Counted from the stretch's first letter, positions 16,305 through 24,541 are shown. The stretch is DNA of 64,000 nt from SIG78 sp036677805 (GCA_036677805.1 JAVBVS010000018.1:62001-126000); one strand, 5' to 3'. Numbers and translations: made by a program. The notes: a model not told the origin generated them from the sequence alone.

Positions 16305-17357
16305 TCATGAAATCCGACGACGATTTTTTTCCGGCGCGATCGTGCTTTCCCGAATCAAAAGCTCCGGTGTGAGCTGCACCCGGCGCGGTCGACCGTCGCC
16401 GGTCCTGCCCAGCACGAAATCCACCGCGCATTCCGCCAGCCGTTCATAGTCGAGATCGATCGTACTCAACGCCGGATAGAGCATCGCCCCCAGCGGCAGA
16501 TTGTCGCAGCCGGCCAGCGCCACTTCATCCGGAATCGCAATCCCGCGGCTCAGGAGCACCCGATAAACCCCCAGCGCCATCTCATCGTTGCTGAATACCG
16601 CATCGAAGGCCACTCCGGAGGCCAGAAATTCCGTCATCCGCCGCGCCGCGCCGGGAGCGGTGAAGTCGGCGTGCGCAATCCGCCGCTCGTCGAGCCCCAG
16701 ACCATGCGCCGCCAGCATCTCCCGGAAGGTCTGCTCCAGGGCGCGGGAGAAAAAGTGGCCCCGCGGACCGCTCATCAATACAATCTCCCGCCGTCCCTCG
16801 CCGATCAGATGGTCGAGCATCAATCGCGCCGCCTCGCGGTTGTCGAAATTGAAACTGCTGAAGGTGGCGTCGAAATCCGGCACACCGGGATTGTCGAGCA
16901 GAACCGCACCCGGAAAGGTCATCAGCAGCGTTTTCAGCTGGGGCTCCGGAAAATCCCCGATCAGGATGGTGGCATCGGCGCTCTGGCGCTTCAGCGCTTC
17001 GAGCAGAATCAGAAAACCGTTGTAATCGGCGTCGTTCACGAACAGCACGCATTCGCAGTCATGCCGGATCAGCCGGTGCTGGAGGGCATTGACCAGCCGC
17101 GAGTAGAAAATCGACACATTGCGTCCGGCGCCCCCAAGCACCAGCTGGATGCGCCCCGGCCGGGTCCGGTTTTTGCGCTCCGGCCGCCCCAGCCGCGACG
17201 CCTTGTAGTAGCCGAGCTCCCCGGCCTTGGCCAGAATCCGCGCCAGCGTCTCCGGTTTGACCTTCGCGCTCTGGCGCAAGGCCCGGCTGACGGTCATGGC
17301 GCTGACCTCGCAGGCCGCGGCGATGTCATTGATTGAAATGTTGCGTGCTTTTTCCAT
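16305..17357 (-). CDS. LacI-family transcriptional regulator
   Basis: The N-terminal lac-repressor HTH is clear (ISINDIAAACEVSAMTVSRA then LRQSAKVKPETLARILAKAG and a hinge with ELGYYKASRLGRPER). Residues ~70-350 form the sugar-sensor core (AVFSNDEMALGVYRVLLSRG, AIPDEVALAGCDNLPLGAML, ALSTIDLDYERLAECAVDFV). It probably represses the divergent operon at 17487-20485 and itself. Two copies of one 18-bp operator lie in the intergenic gap, one on each predicted promoter. The effector is unknown; a glycan fragment is plausible from the neighbours. Confidence 0.9.
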   Translation of the reverse strand: MEKARNISINDIAAACEVSAMTVSRALRQSAKVKPETLARILAKAGELGYYKASRLGRPERKNRTRPGRIQLVLGGAGRNVSIFYSRLVNALQHRLIRHDCECVLFVNDADYNGFLILLEALKRQSADATILIGDFPEPQLKTLLMTFPGAVLLDNPGVPDFDATFSSFNFDNREAARLMLDHLIGEGRREIVLMSGPRGHFFSRALEQTFREMLAAHGLGLDERRIAHADFTAPGAARRMTEFLASGVAFDAVFSNDEMALGVYRVLLSRGIAIPDEVALAGCDNLPLGAMLYPALSTIDLDYERLAECAVDFVLGRTGDGRPRRVQLTPELLIRESTIAPEKNRRRIS

Positions 17358-17368
17358 AGATTATGGTT

Positions 17369-17396
17369 AATATAGCACCAGTCATGTTAAAATCAA
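17369..17396 (-). promoter_or_regulatory. Candidate promoter of the LacI regulator gene
   Basis: On the minus strand, TTGATT (17396-17391) and TATATT (17374-17369) are 16 nt apart, about 12 nt before the regulator start at 17357. The -35 box lies inside the operator at 17383-17400. Confidence 0.5.
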
Positions 17397-17400
17397 CATT
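17383..17400. promoter_or_regulatory. LacI-type operator, copy 1 (imperfect)
   Basis: CATGTTA-AAAT-CAACATT: the same 7+4+7 layout as copy 2 at 17458, with one base changed in each arm. It overlaps the -35 box of the regulator promoter, which suggests autorepression. Confidence 0.55.
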
Positions 17401-17416
17401 TTTCTCCGCCTTCGAT

Positions 17417-17444
17417 TTGCTTTTCCCGATTTGCGGATTATATT
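17417..17444 (+). promoter_or_regulatory. Candidate promoter of the deacetylase operon
   Basis: TTGCTT (17417-17422) and TATATT (17439-17444) are 16 nt apart; transcription would begin near 17451, just before operator copy 2. Confidence 0.5.
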
Positions 17445-17457
17445 TATCGCAAACCAT

Positions 17458-17475
17458 AATGTTATTATTAACATT
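17458..17475. promoter_or_regulatory. LacI-type operator, copy 2 (perfect palindrome)
   Basis: AATGTTATTATTAACATT is a perfect 7+4+7 palindrome. It sits between the predicted start of transcription and the GGAG ribosome-binding site of the gene at 17487. Its centre is 75 bp from copy 1, close to seven helical turns, so DNA looping is possible. Confidence 0.62.
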
Positions 17476-17486
17476 GGAGATGTCTT

Positions 17487-18374
17487 ATGACTGGCCGCTT
17501 TGATGTGGTACTCGGAATCGACATGGAAACCGACATCGGCAGTTTTACCGATTATTATGAAGGCGTGCAGAAAGGCACGCCGCGACTGCTGGAGCTGATG
17601 GCCAAGCATCAGGCTCCCTCCACCTTTTTCTGGACCGGGCATGCCGCCGAGAACAACGCCGGCATCGTCCGCATGGTCCGCGACGCGGGTCATGAAACCG
17701 GCTGTCACTCGCTGGTCCACGAAACGCTCGGCGACGCGCTGTTCCCCCTGCCCAACAACTGGCCGGTCTTTCCGTTTGAAGTCGAAGGCCGTATCCGCGA
17801 AGCCACGCGGATCGTCGAGGCGGTTTCCGGCGTCCGGCCGGTGAGTTTCCGCTGTCCGCGCCTCTGGGGCAGCACCCGGGTGGTCAATGTGCTGGAAGCG
17901 CTGGGCTACAAGTCCGACGCGTCGCTGCCGCTTTATTTCTATCGCACCATGTTCAAGCCCTATCATCCGGATAAAACGGACTGGACGCGCGAAGGCGATC
18001 TGAAGCTGGTGGAAATTCCGAATTTCTGCGACCTCGCCATGACCAGCAACGATCCCTACAACCGCGACCGCGACCAGTGGCCGCTCTTCCGGACCGAAGG
18101 GGCGGAGGCGCTGATGGGCAAGGTCCGCAGCTTCCTTGATTATGTGGAAGCGCGCCACACCCGGCCGGTGCTTTGCTTCTATCTGCATCCGTGGGAATTT
18201 CACGCCATGCCTACCGGGATGCTTGACTACGGCGAAGCCGAAGTTCATCCGAAAAGTTTCATCACCCTGAACTGCGGCGATGTCGCGGTGCGGGAAATGG
18301 ATCGACTGCTGCATGCCCTGAAACAGGCGGGCGGCGTTTTCAAAACCGCCGGAGCGCTCAGCGATGAATATTAA
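17487..18374 (+). CDS. Polysaccharide deacetylase family protein (NodB fold)
   Basis: Carbohydrate esterase 4-like, with likely metal ligands in the N-terminal half: GIDMETD (D12, E14), HSLVH (H74, H78), then SFRCPRLWG (R122, P124), and HPWEF (H234) in the C-terminal motif. There is no signal peptide, so it probably acts in the cytoplasm on an imported glycan or sugar derivative. The ATG has GGAG 7 nt upstream. It overlaps the next gene by 11 bp, so the genes at 17487, 18364 and 19325 form an operon under the divergent LacI regulator. The substrate is unknown. Confidence 0.83.
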   Translation: MTGRFDVVLGIDMETDIGSFTDYYEGVQKGTPRLLELMAKHQAPSTFFWTGHAAENNAGIVRMVRDAGHETGCHSLVHETLGDALFPLPNNWPVFPFEVEGRIREATRIVEAVSGVRPVSFRCPRLWGSTRVVNVLEALGYKSDASLPLYFYRTMFKPYHPDKTDWTREGDLKLVEIPNFCDLAMTSNDPYNRDRDQWPLFRTEGAEALMGKVRSFLDYVEARHTRPVLCFYLHPWEFHAMPTGMLDYGEAEVHPKSFITLNCGDVAVREMDRLLHALKQAGGVFKTAGALSDEY

Positions 18375-19305
18375 CGAACTCTGGACTCTTTTCACCGCCG
18401 CGGGCAAAAATGCCGCCATCATCCAATCCGGCGATTCGGCCGTACTGGCGGCGCTCGATCTGGAAGGACGGCTTTACTTCGCCCATGCCGGCAAAGTCGT
18501 CAGCCGGGTCAACCCTGAAGCGATCACCGGCCAGAGCGGCCGCTCCGGCTACCTCAATCCCGGCGGCGACGGTTTGTGGCCGGCGCCGGAAGGCACCTGT
18601 TTCGGTTACGAATATCCGACCGGGGCGTGGCGGGTTCCCGCCGGGCTGGTCAACGCCCGCTTCCGCCTTCGCAGATATGCCGATTCCGCGATGACGCTGA
18701 GCTCCGAAATCGACCTGATCAACAATCAGGGTCTGGGCATCCCGACCATCTTCACACGCGAAGTTTCCGTATCCTGCGAAGCGGGCAAAACCGTGATCAC
18801 CCAGAACGACCGGATCGAATACATCGGCAGCCGGACGCTGAAGGCCGGAGAATTCCTGCTGGCGCCGTGGTCGCTCGCCCAATTCGCGGTGACGGAAGAA
18901 TCGCGCGCGGCGTTTGAACTGCCCTCCGGCAGCGTCATCCGCGACCTCTACAGCCCCAGCGCCGCCAACCGCACGGCTCATGGCAACCGGGTTGAGCTGC
19001 AGCCGGACAAACGCAAACGCATCCAGCTGGCGCTGGACGAAGATGTGAAGGCCGTCGAGCTCACGCTGCCGGAAGCGCATTGCCATATCCGGCGTGTTGC
19101 CGTGCCGCTTATGCCCGAGCAGCATTACATCGACATCGCCGATGCGCCGCCGGATACGCCGCCGGCGGCGCGCGGAGTGCGTTGCAGCATCTACAGCGAT
19201 CCCTCGGGCTTCATGGAGCTGGAAGCTTGCGGCGGCTGCGCATTCCCGCTTCAGCCCGGAACTGTGCTCAATCTGAATATGGTCACTACCATCGCCACAA
19301 TTTAA
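18364..19305 (+). CDS. Galactose-mutarotase-like beta-sandwich protein of unknown function (DUF6786-like)
   Basis: 313 residues with no signal peptide or membrane segment. The sequence is beta-rich, with landmarks such as SGRSGYLNPGGDGLWPAPEG, CFGYEYPTGAWRVP, RIEYIGSRTLKAGEFLLAPW and SIYSDPSGFMELEACGG. They resemble aldose-epimerase-fold proteins grouped as DUF6786 in Lentisphaerae/Planctomycetes; I make this match from memory and it is tentative. GGAG is 10 nt before the ATG, and the gene overlaps the deacetylase stop. It likely handles the same sugar as its operon partners. Confidence 0.6.
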   Translation: MNINELWTLFTAAGKNAAIIQSGDSAVLAALDLEGRLYFAHAGKVVSRVNPEAITGQSGRSGYLNPGGDGLWPAPEGTCFGYEYPTGAWRVPAGLVNARFRLRRYADSAMTLSSEIDLINNQGLGIPTIFTREVSVSCEAGKTVITQNDRIEYIGSRTLKAGEFLLAPWSLAQFAVTEESRAAFELPSGSVIRDLYSPSAANRTAHGNRVELQPDKRKRIQLALDEDVKAVELTLPEAHCHIRRVAVPLMPEQHYIDIADAPPDTPPAARGVRCSIYSDPSGFMELEACGGCAFPLQPGTVLNLNMVTTIATI

Positions 19306-19324
19306 TTTCAAAGGAGTATGCATC

Positions 19325-20485
19325 ATGACGCCTTCCATCCCGAAACAGGAGTATTTCGACCGCATCGCCCGGTTTCAGGCCAATATCAGGGCCGCCGGCC
19401 TTGACGCCTGCCTCGTGCACGGCAATGAAGCCGATTTCGCCAATGTCCGCTATCTGACCGAATACTGGCCGACCTTCGAAGCCGGCGGCGTTTTCGTTCC
19501 CGCCGAAGGCAAGCCGGTGCTGCTGATCGGCCCCGAAAGCGAAAATTACGCCAAGGGCCGCAGTGTCGTCCCCGATATCATGAAGCTGATCGAATACCGG
19601 GAATCGGCCGAGCCGCAGTACCCCGGCATCGCCATCGCCAACTACAAGGATGTAATCCACCGCGCCATGCCGGGCAAGACGCTGAAGAAGCTCGGCCTGG
19701 TCGGCTACGCGGTGATGACGCTGCCGGTGCTCGACGGACTCAAGCGCGATCTGCCGGGCGTCGAACTGGTCAAGGCCGACCAGACCTTCCTGCCGCTGCG
19801 TTTCGTGAAGAGCGAAAATGAACTGGCCTGCATGCGCGAAGCGTTCCGCATCAGCGAGCTGGCGGTCGAAGCCATCCTCCAGGAAGCCAAGGTCGGCATG
19901 ACCGAATTTCAGGTGATCGGCATCGCCCAGCGCGAAATTTACAAGCACGGCGGCGAATACGAAGGCCACTCGCTCTACTGCTTCGCGGGCGAACGCACCA
20001 ACAATGCGATCTGCCGCCCGACGGCGCGCAAGCTTCAGGCCCATGAAATCATCCAGCTCAACATCGGCGCCCGGGTCGGCGGCTATTCGTCGAGCGTGGG
20101 CCTGCCGGTCAGTTTCGGCGCCCTGCCCGCGGCGGAAAAGCGGCTGGTCGAATTCGGGCTCAAGGCGCACAAGCATACCATCGAGCTGCTCCAGGCCGGC
20201 GTCCCGGCGGCCAAAGTGGTGAAGGATTATGAAGCGTGGGTCAAAGCCGAAGGCTTCGGCAAGGAACTGCTTTACGGCCCCTGTCACGCGATCGGCATGA
20301 TGGAGGTCGAACAGCCGTGGATGGAGTCGGTTTCGACTTACGATCTGGTCGAGAACATGACCTTCCAGGTCGACACCTTCTTCGCCGGCGACAATTTCGG
20401 CTTGCGCTGGGAAAATGGCGTAATCATCAAACCCGGACACGCCGAAGTGATGTCGAGCAAATTCATGAAGGTGATCGAACTGTAA
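19325..20485 (+). CDS. Creatinase/aminopeptidase-P fold (M24-like) protein lacking two metal ligands
   Basis: Pita-bread fold: N-terminal creatinase domain ~1-160 (DACLVHGNEADFANVRYLTE) and C-terminal M24 domain ~165-380. In active metallo-enzymes five ligands are D, D, H, E, E. Here the first two are Asn246 (IQLNIGARVGG) and Ser257 (GYSSSVG), the His is kept (H321 in GPCHAIGM), the first Glu is Asp350 (FQVDTFF) and the last Glu is kept (E363 in LRWENGV). Metal-free creatinase shares the fold, so a hydrolase of a C-N bond is more likely than a dipeptidase. AAAGGAG precedes the ATG. Last gene of the operon. Confidence 0.75.
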   Translation: MTPSIPKQEYFDRIARFQANIRAAGLDACLVHGNEADFANVRYLTEYWPTFEAGGVFVPAEGKPVLLIGPESENYAKGRSVVPDIMKLIEYRESAEPQYPGIAIANYKDVIHRAMPGKTLKKLGLVGYAVMTLPVLDGLKRDLPGVELVKADQTFLPLRFVKSENELACMREAFRISELAVEAILQEAKVGMTEFQVIGIAQREIYKHGGEYEGHSLYCFAGERTNNAICRPTARKLQAHEIIQLNIGARVGGYSSSVGLPVSFGALPAAEKRLVEFGLKAHKHTIELLQAGVPAAKVVKDYEAWVKAEGFGKELLYGPCHAIGMMEVEQPWMESVSTYDLVENMTFQVDTFFAGDNFGLRWENGVIIKPGHAEVMSSKFMKVIEL

Positions 20486-20500
20486 TCATGTTTCTTTTCC

Positions 20501-20609
20501 GCGACTGAAAAGTCGTAAAAAAATCTCCCGGGCGTACGATAAAAGCCGCCGGATCGCCGTTATACGGGCAAATCCGCAATTCTTATCGCCGCAAACGGGA
20601 GATTTTTTT
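20501..20609 (+). repeat. Small GNRA hairpin plus large nested hairpin ending at a start codon
   Basis: A 6-bp stem with a GAAA tetraloop (20501-20516) precedes a long nested hairpin. AAAAAAATCTCCCG (20517-20530) pairs perfectly with CGGGAGATTTTTTT (20596-20609). Inside it lie CGATAA/TTATCG, CGGAT/ATCCG and CCGT/ACGG around a TAT loop. The right arm ends in seven T and abuts the ATG at 20610, and its GGGAG is the only ribosome-binding site for that gene. It can work as a terminator for 19325-20485, as a translation lock for 20610, or both. Confidence 0.7.
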
Positions 20610-21239
20610 ATGTCCGAACCTCGCGCCATCATTCGTCCCGAGCCGGAACGGCCGCCCGTTCCCCGCTTCGGCGGACGTTGGAAAACCATCATGCTGCCGC
20701 TGGCGGTCCTGACGCCGATCCTGCTGGCGATCGGCATGTTTCTGCTGCTGGACAAGCCCGAACCGCTGGCGCCCAAGGACATGCTGGCCAAAACCCAATG
20801 GACCAGCGACGAACTCGGCCGGGCGCTCGGCCGCTCCATGTCCCCCCACTTCGACCGCAACCAGCGCTCCAATGTCCAGCGCCACCTTTACCAGCAGGTC
20901 AAGAACCTGTCGCCGGAAGAACGCCGGCAGGTCAACGTCGCCGCGGTTCACTACGCCATCGACGAAACCTTGGCTCAACTGCGCGCCATGCCCGGAGACA
21001 AACGCCGGGAAATGATGGACAAACTCAATGACCGCGCCTTCGACAACTATATGAAAATCCAGAACATGCCCGAATCCAAACGCCAGGAACTCCGCAACGC
21101 GCTGGATTCCGAAGGCGCCAAGGCCGTCGGCGGTGAAATCGTGAACGCCGTCTACGGCAAACTCACGCCGGCCGAACGCGGCGAGCTCGGTCCCACCATC
21201 AAGCTCTGGATCAAAACCATCGACGTGCTGGAGAAATAA
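20610..21239 (+). CDS. Membrane-anchored helical protein of unknown function
   Basis: No family recognised. Residues 1-25 are cytoplasmic and Pro/Arg-rich, residues ~27-48 form one membrane helix (MLPLAVLTPILLAIGMFLLL), and the remaining ~160 residues are charged and helical with repeated hydrophobic positions (SPEERRQVNVAAVHYAID, MPGDKRREMMDKLNDRAF, LTPAERGELGPTIKLWIK). The ATG follows a hairpin that hides its GGGAG site. A start at 20691, just before the membrane helix, cannot be excluded. It ends 2 bp before the pseudopilin-like gene at 21242, suggesting they are co-expressed. Confidence 0.65.
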   Translation: MSEPRAIIRPEPERPPVPRFGGRWKTIMLPLAVLTPILLAIGMFLLLDKPEPLAPKDMLAKTQWTSDELGRALGRSMSPHFDRNQRSNVQRHLYQQVKNLSPEERRQVNVAAVHYAIDETLAQLRAMPGDKRREMMDKLNDRAFDNYMKIQNMPESKRQELRNALDSEGAKAVGGEIVNAVYGKLTPAERGELGPTIKLWIKTIDVLEK

Positions 21240-21241
21240 TC

Positions 21242-21781
21242 ATGAAAATCCATCCGCGCCGCTTTACCCTCATAGAACTCCTGGTCGTGATTGCCATCAT
21301 CGCCATTCTGGCGGCCATTCTGATGCCCGCGCTCTCCTCGGCCCGGGCCGCCGCCAAGCGCACCGGGTGCGTCAACAATCTCCGGCAGATCGGACTGGCG
21401 CTGGAGCTGTACGCGCCCAACAACAACTACCGGCTGCCCTGGTGCCTCGGCAATCCGACCGCTCCCGGCGACACGGCGGGACTGCCCCCCCTCCACGCCA
21501 CCTTGATTGAAGCCGGCGCCCTGCCCGACAACCGGATTTTTCAATGCCCCGCCGACGAGAGCTTCTTCCGGGAACATGGCACCAGTTATGAATGGGGCGC
21601 AAGCTATGTCGACGATCTCAACGGCCGCCCGATCGACAAGGAGAGCAAAAAAATCCTCGGCGTCGCCATCCCCGTCCTGTTTGATTACGAAAACTGGCAC
21701 GGTCCGGCGGATAACGTAACTTCACGCAATTATCTGTTTCTGCCTTCGGCCGTGGTCACCGATCCGCGGGAAGCACCGTAG
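21242..21781 (+). CDS. Short prepilin-type N-terminal protein lacking the H-X9-DG motif
   Basis: The class III signal RRFTLIELLVVIAIIAILAA is at residues 6-25, followed by LMPALSSARAAAKRTGC. A Cys-containing segment (RIFQCPADESFF) matches the equivalent part of the two longer homologues. The protein stops at 179 residues with NYLFLPSAVVTDPREAP. It has NWHGPADNV, where the homologues have the H-X9-DG segment, but no DG follows. So it is either a divergent short member or C-terminally truncated. It lies between the membrane-anchored protein and the ABC transporter genes. Confidence 0.8.
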   Translation: MKIHPRRFTLIELLVVIAIIAILAAILMPALSSARAAAKRTGCVNNLRQIGLALELYAPNNNYRLPWCLGNPTAPGDTAGLPPLHATLIEAGALPDNRIFQCPADESFFREHGTSYEWGASYVDDLNGRPIDKESKKILGVAIPVLFDYENWHGPADNVTSRNYLFLPSAVVTDPREAP

Positions 21782-21797
21782 GAGCGGCCGGAGAATC

Positions 21798-22754
21798 ATG
21801 TCCATGAATGTTTTGAATTGTGTCGGGCTGACCAAGCGGTACGGCCGGAAGCCGGTTCTGGAAAACCTTTCGCTGACGCTCGCATCGGGCCGGGTGCTGG
21901 GACTGCTGGGGCCCAACGGGGCGGGCAAAAGCACCCTGTTGAAACTGATCACCGGGCTGATCTGGCCCTCCGCCGGCTATGTGGAAATCGGCGGGCACAA
22001 CGTCCATACCGACCACGGTCCGGCGCTGCGGCGGCTCGGCGCCATCATCGAATGGCCGAACTTCCTGCCCGATCTGACCGCGCGGCAGAATCTTGCCATT
22101 CTCTCCGGCGGACACGGCGAATCCTATCGCCGCCGGTTGCAGGAGATTACCGGCTTCGTGAATATCGACTATGCGCTGGACGCCAAAGTACGCACCTTTT
22201 CCACCGGCATGAAGCAGCGGCTGGGCATTGCGCTGGCGCTGCTGCCCGATTCGGAATTCGTGATCCTCGACGAGCCGACCAACGGACTCGACCCGGCGGG
22301 AATCGTCGAAATCCGCCAGATCATCCGCGCCTTCAACCGCGAATACGGCACCACCGTGATCGTCAGCAGCCATCTGCTGGGCGAAATCGAACAGATCTGC
22401 GACGACATCGCCATTCTCCAACATGGCCGGCTGATCGCCCACGGCGAACTCCATGAATTGCTGCGGCAGGCGGCGGAGCTCGAAATCGGCTGCGACCGGC
22501 CCCAGGAAGCCGCCGCCATTTTGCGTCAGGCCGCAACAGAGCGATTCCCGGAACTGGCGGCGGTGGAAATCGATGCGGAAGGAATTCTGCTCGTCCGGCT
22601 TCAAGGCGATGCGGAGGCCCTGGCGGCCCAACTCAACGGCTTCCTGGTCGGCAGCGGATTCGCGGTTCGCCGCCTGGCGTTGCGCCACTACAGCCTCGAA
22701 GATTACTTCCTCGCGGAAATTGACCGGAACGGAGGCGCACCATGCTGCGAATGA
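21798..22754 (+). CDS. ABC transporter ATP-binding protein (ABC-2 exporter type)
   Basis: The nucleotide-binding domain has Walker A GPNGAGKST (38-46), signature FSTGMKQRLGIALAL, Walker B FVILDEPTNGLDPAG and the switch His in VIVSSHLLGEI. A C-terminal ~80-residue extension is usual for ABC-2-type drug/lipid/bacitracin-like exporters. GGAG precedes two close in-frame ATGs (21798 and 21804). It overlaps the permease gene by 13 bp. The substrate cannot be told from sequence. Confidence 0.92.
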   Translation: MSMNVLNCVGLTKRYGRKPVLENLSLTLASGRVLGLLGPNGAGKSTLLKLITGLIWPSAGYVEIGGHNVHTDHGPALRRLGAIIEWPNFLPDLTARQNLAILSGGHGESYRRRLQEITGFVNIDYALDAKVRTFSTGMKQRLGIALALLPDSEFVILDEPTNGLDPAGIVEIRQIIRAFNREYGTTVIVSSHLLGEIEQICDDIAILQHGRLIAHGELHELLRQAAELEIGCDRPQEAAAILRQAATERFPELAAVEIDAEGILLVRLQGDAEALAAQLNGFLVGSGFAVRRLALRHYSLEDYFLAEIDRNGGAPCCE

Positions 22755-23599
22755 TCGGATATGAATTGCTGAAAATCAAAAGCCAGAAGCGCAACTTCGT
22801 GATTCTGGCCGGACATCTGCTGTTTGTGCTGATGATCTGGTATCTTTCCACCCGCCAGCAGACCGGCAATATGTTTCTGCGCCGATTCAACAGCGTTTCG
22901 GATTTCGGCTTTACCGATGTCAACGCCCTCTTTGACGGCCTCTTCCTGTCGCGTCTGGTACTGATTCCGAGCTTCATGCTGATCATGCCGATCGCGGTCT
23001 GCACCCTGTGCGGCGACATCATCGCCGGAGAAGCGCAGGACGGCTCGCTCAAACTCTACCTTGCGCGGAGCCGCTCGCGCAGCAATGTCTTCTGCGCCAA
23101 GTTCATTGCGGCCTATCTGGTCAATCTGGCCTACTCGATCTACTTCGGCCTTTTCGGTTTGCTGGTGGGGATATTGGTCCGGGGAGTGAACAAAGTCCAG
23201 CTGATCTTCCTGGTTGACGACCTCTATGGCAACGCCATGATGCTGACTTCGGTCGGAGACGCGCTGGTGCGATATGGCGCCTGCATCCTCTATTTTTCGT
23301 TTTCACTGATGGCGCTGGGAGCCATCGCGCTCTTCTTTTCGGTGATTTTCGAACGGATGACCACGGCGACGGTCGCGGCCATCACCTTGCACTTCGTCTG
23401 CTACGCGATCAACGCACTGCCGATCGCCGAGCCGATTCAGCCCTATCTTCTGGTCAACATGCTCAACAATGCCTCACTGCTCTGGATGGTCAGTGTGCCG
23501 TGGCAGCATCTGGCGGTCAATCTGGCCAGCCTGACCGGATACATCATCCTGTTCGCCGGCGGCGGATTGATGCTGTTCAACCTCAAAGATATCCGTTGA
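22742..23599 (+). CDS. ABC transporter permease (ABC-2 type)
   Basis: 285 residues with about six hydrophobic segments, for example FVILAGHLLFVLMIWYL near residue 20, LVLIPSFMLIMPIAVCTLCG near 77-96 and YIILFAGGGLMLFNL at the C-terminus. The cytoplasmic EAQDGSLKLYLARSRSR loop before a membrane segment is typical of ABC-2 permeases. GGAGG is 6 nt before the ATG, which lies inside the end of the ATPase gene. The pair forms an exporter. Confidence 0.85.
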   Translation: MLRMIGYELLKIKSQKRNFVILAGHLLFVLMIWYLSTRQQTGNMFLRRFNSVSDFGFTDVNALFDGLFLSRLVLIPSFMLIMPIAVCTLCGDIIAGEAQDGSLKLYLARSRSRSNVFCAKFIAAYLVNLAYSIYFGLFGLLVGILVRGVNKVQLIFLVDDLYGNAMMLTSVGDALVRYGACILYFSFSLMALGAIALFFSVIFERMTTATVAAITLHFVCYAINALPIAEPIQPYLLVNMLNNASLLWMVSVPWQHLAVNLASLTGYIILFAGGGLMLFNLKDIR

Positions 23600-23626
23600 G
23601 CGCCGCCGACGCGCGGCGCAGCCGGG

Positions 23627-24541
23627 TCAGGCGACGGTGACGACGCCCTCCGCCAGACGCCATTTTTGAGCGGCGTTGACCGCAGCCATCGGAAAGGCAT
23701 GCCCGAACGGGAAATTGCGATAGACCGGAACGCCCAGCTCCCGGGCCAACGTCTCTTCCAGACGCATCAGCTCGACGGTCGGCGGGACCCCGGTGAAACT
23801 GCCGAAACAGAGCGCCGCCGGAGCATCCAGCATGCCGGACATCTTCAGCTGGGTGAGATAGCGGTCGATCTTGTACAACGGTTCATTGACATCTTCGAGA
23901 ATCAATATCCGACCGCAGAGATCGGGTTGAAACGCCGTCCCGCACAACGTGGAAAGCACGGCCAGATTGGCGGCGAAGGGATACCCCTCGACCCCATTTC
24001 CGTCGCCGGCAATCACGGACAATGACTGCTCCAGCAGCCTCTCGCCAGAAGTGGCGGCCCATGCCGCCTGCATGCTGCGCGCCGTGACTCCGCACTCCAG
24101 GACATCGGGCATCTTGACCGCCGACGGCCCGGCGATCGCAACTCCCGCCCGCCGGGCCAGCATGGCGCCGTGGATCGCGGTAATATCGCTGTACCCCATC
24201 ACCGGCAGCTTGCGCCGGGTCAACGTTTCCCAATCGATTCCGGGCAACAGGTGAACCGAACCGAACCCGCCGCGGGCGCACAGGATCAAATCGACTTCGG
24301 GATCGCGGATCGCCCGGTTGAAATCCTCAAGACGCGCTTCCAGACTCTCCGCCAGGTAGGAACTTTCCCCGCGCGCAAAAAGCGTCGGCGTGGCAACCAC
24401 TCTCCTGCCCATGGCTTCCAGCGCGGCGATTCCGGCATTCAGCCGGTCAACCGGCGGCGGCCCCGCGGGAGCGACGACGGCGATGGTGCGAATTTCCGCC
24501 GGAAAGAGCTTTTCGGGAAGAATCGGGGATTGATTTTCCAT
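23627..24541 (-). CDS. ldcA: LD-carboxypeptidase, peptidase family S66 (murein tetrapeptide recycling)
   Basis: Removes the terminal D-Ala from murein tetrapeptides in the cytoplasm. Seen: IAVVAPAGPPPVDRLNAGI at the start, ILCARGGFGSVHLL, the serine nucleophile in VMGYSDITAIHGAML (S118), the Glu of ILEDVNEPLYKIDRYL and the His of NFPFGHAFP, giving the S66 Ser-Glu-His triad. 304 aa is normal. No signal peptide. Transcribed toward the ABC permease gene, with a 27-bp convergent gap. Links functionally to the epimerase at 2136-3248. Confidence 0.9.
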   Translation of the reverse strand: MENQSPILPEKLFPAEIRTIAVVAPAGPPPVDRLNAGIAALEAMGRRVVATPTLFARGESSYLAESLEARLEDFNRAIRDPEVDLILCARGGFGSVHLLPGIDWETLTRRKLPVMGYSDITAIHGAMLARRAGVAIAGPSAVKMPDVLECGVTARSMQAAWAATSGERLLEQSLSVIAGDGNGVEGYPFAANLAVLSTLCGTAFQPDLCGRILILEDVNEPLYKIDRYLTQLKMSGMLDAPAALCFGSFTGVPPTVELMRLEETLARELGVPVYRNFPFGHAFPMAAVNAAQKWRLAEGVVTVA

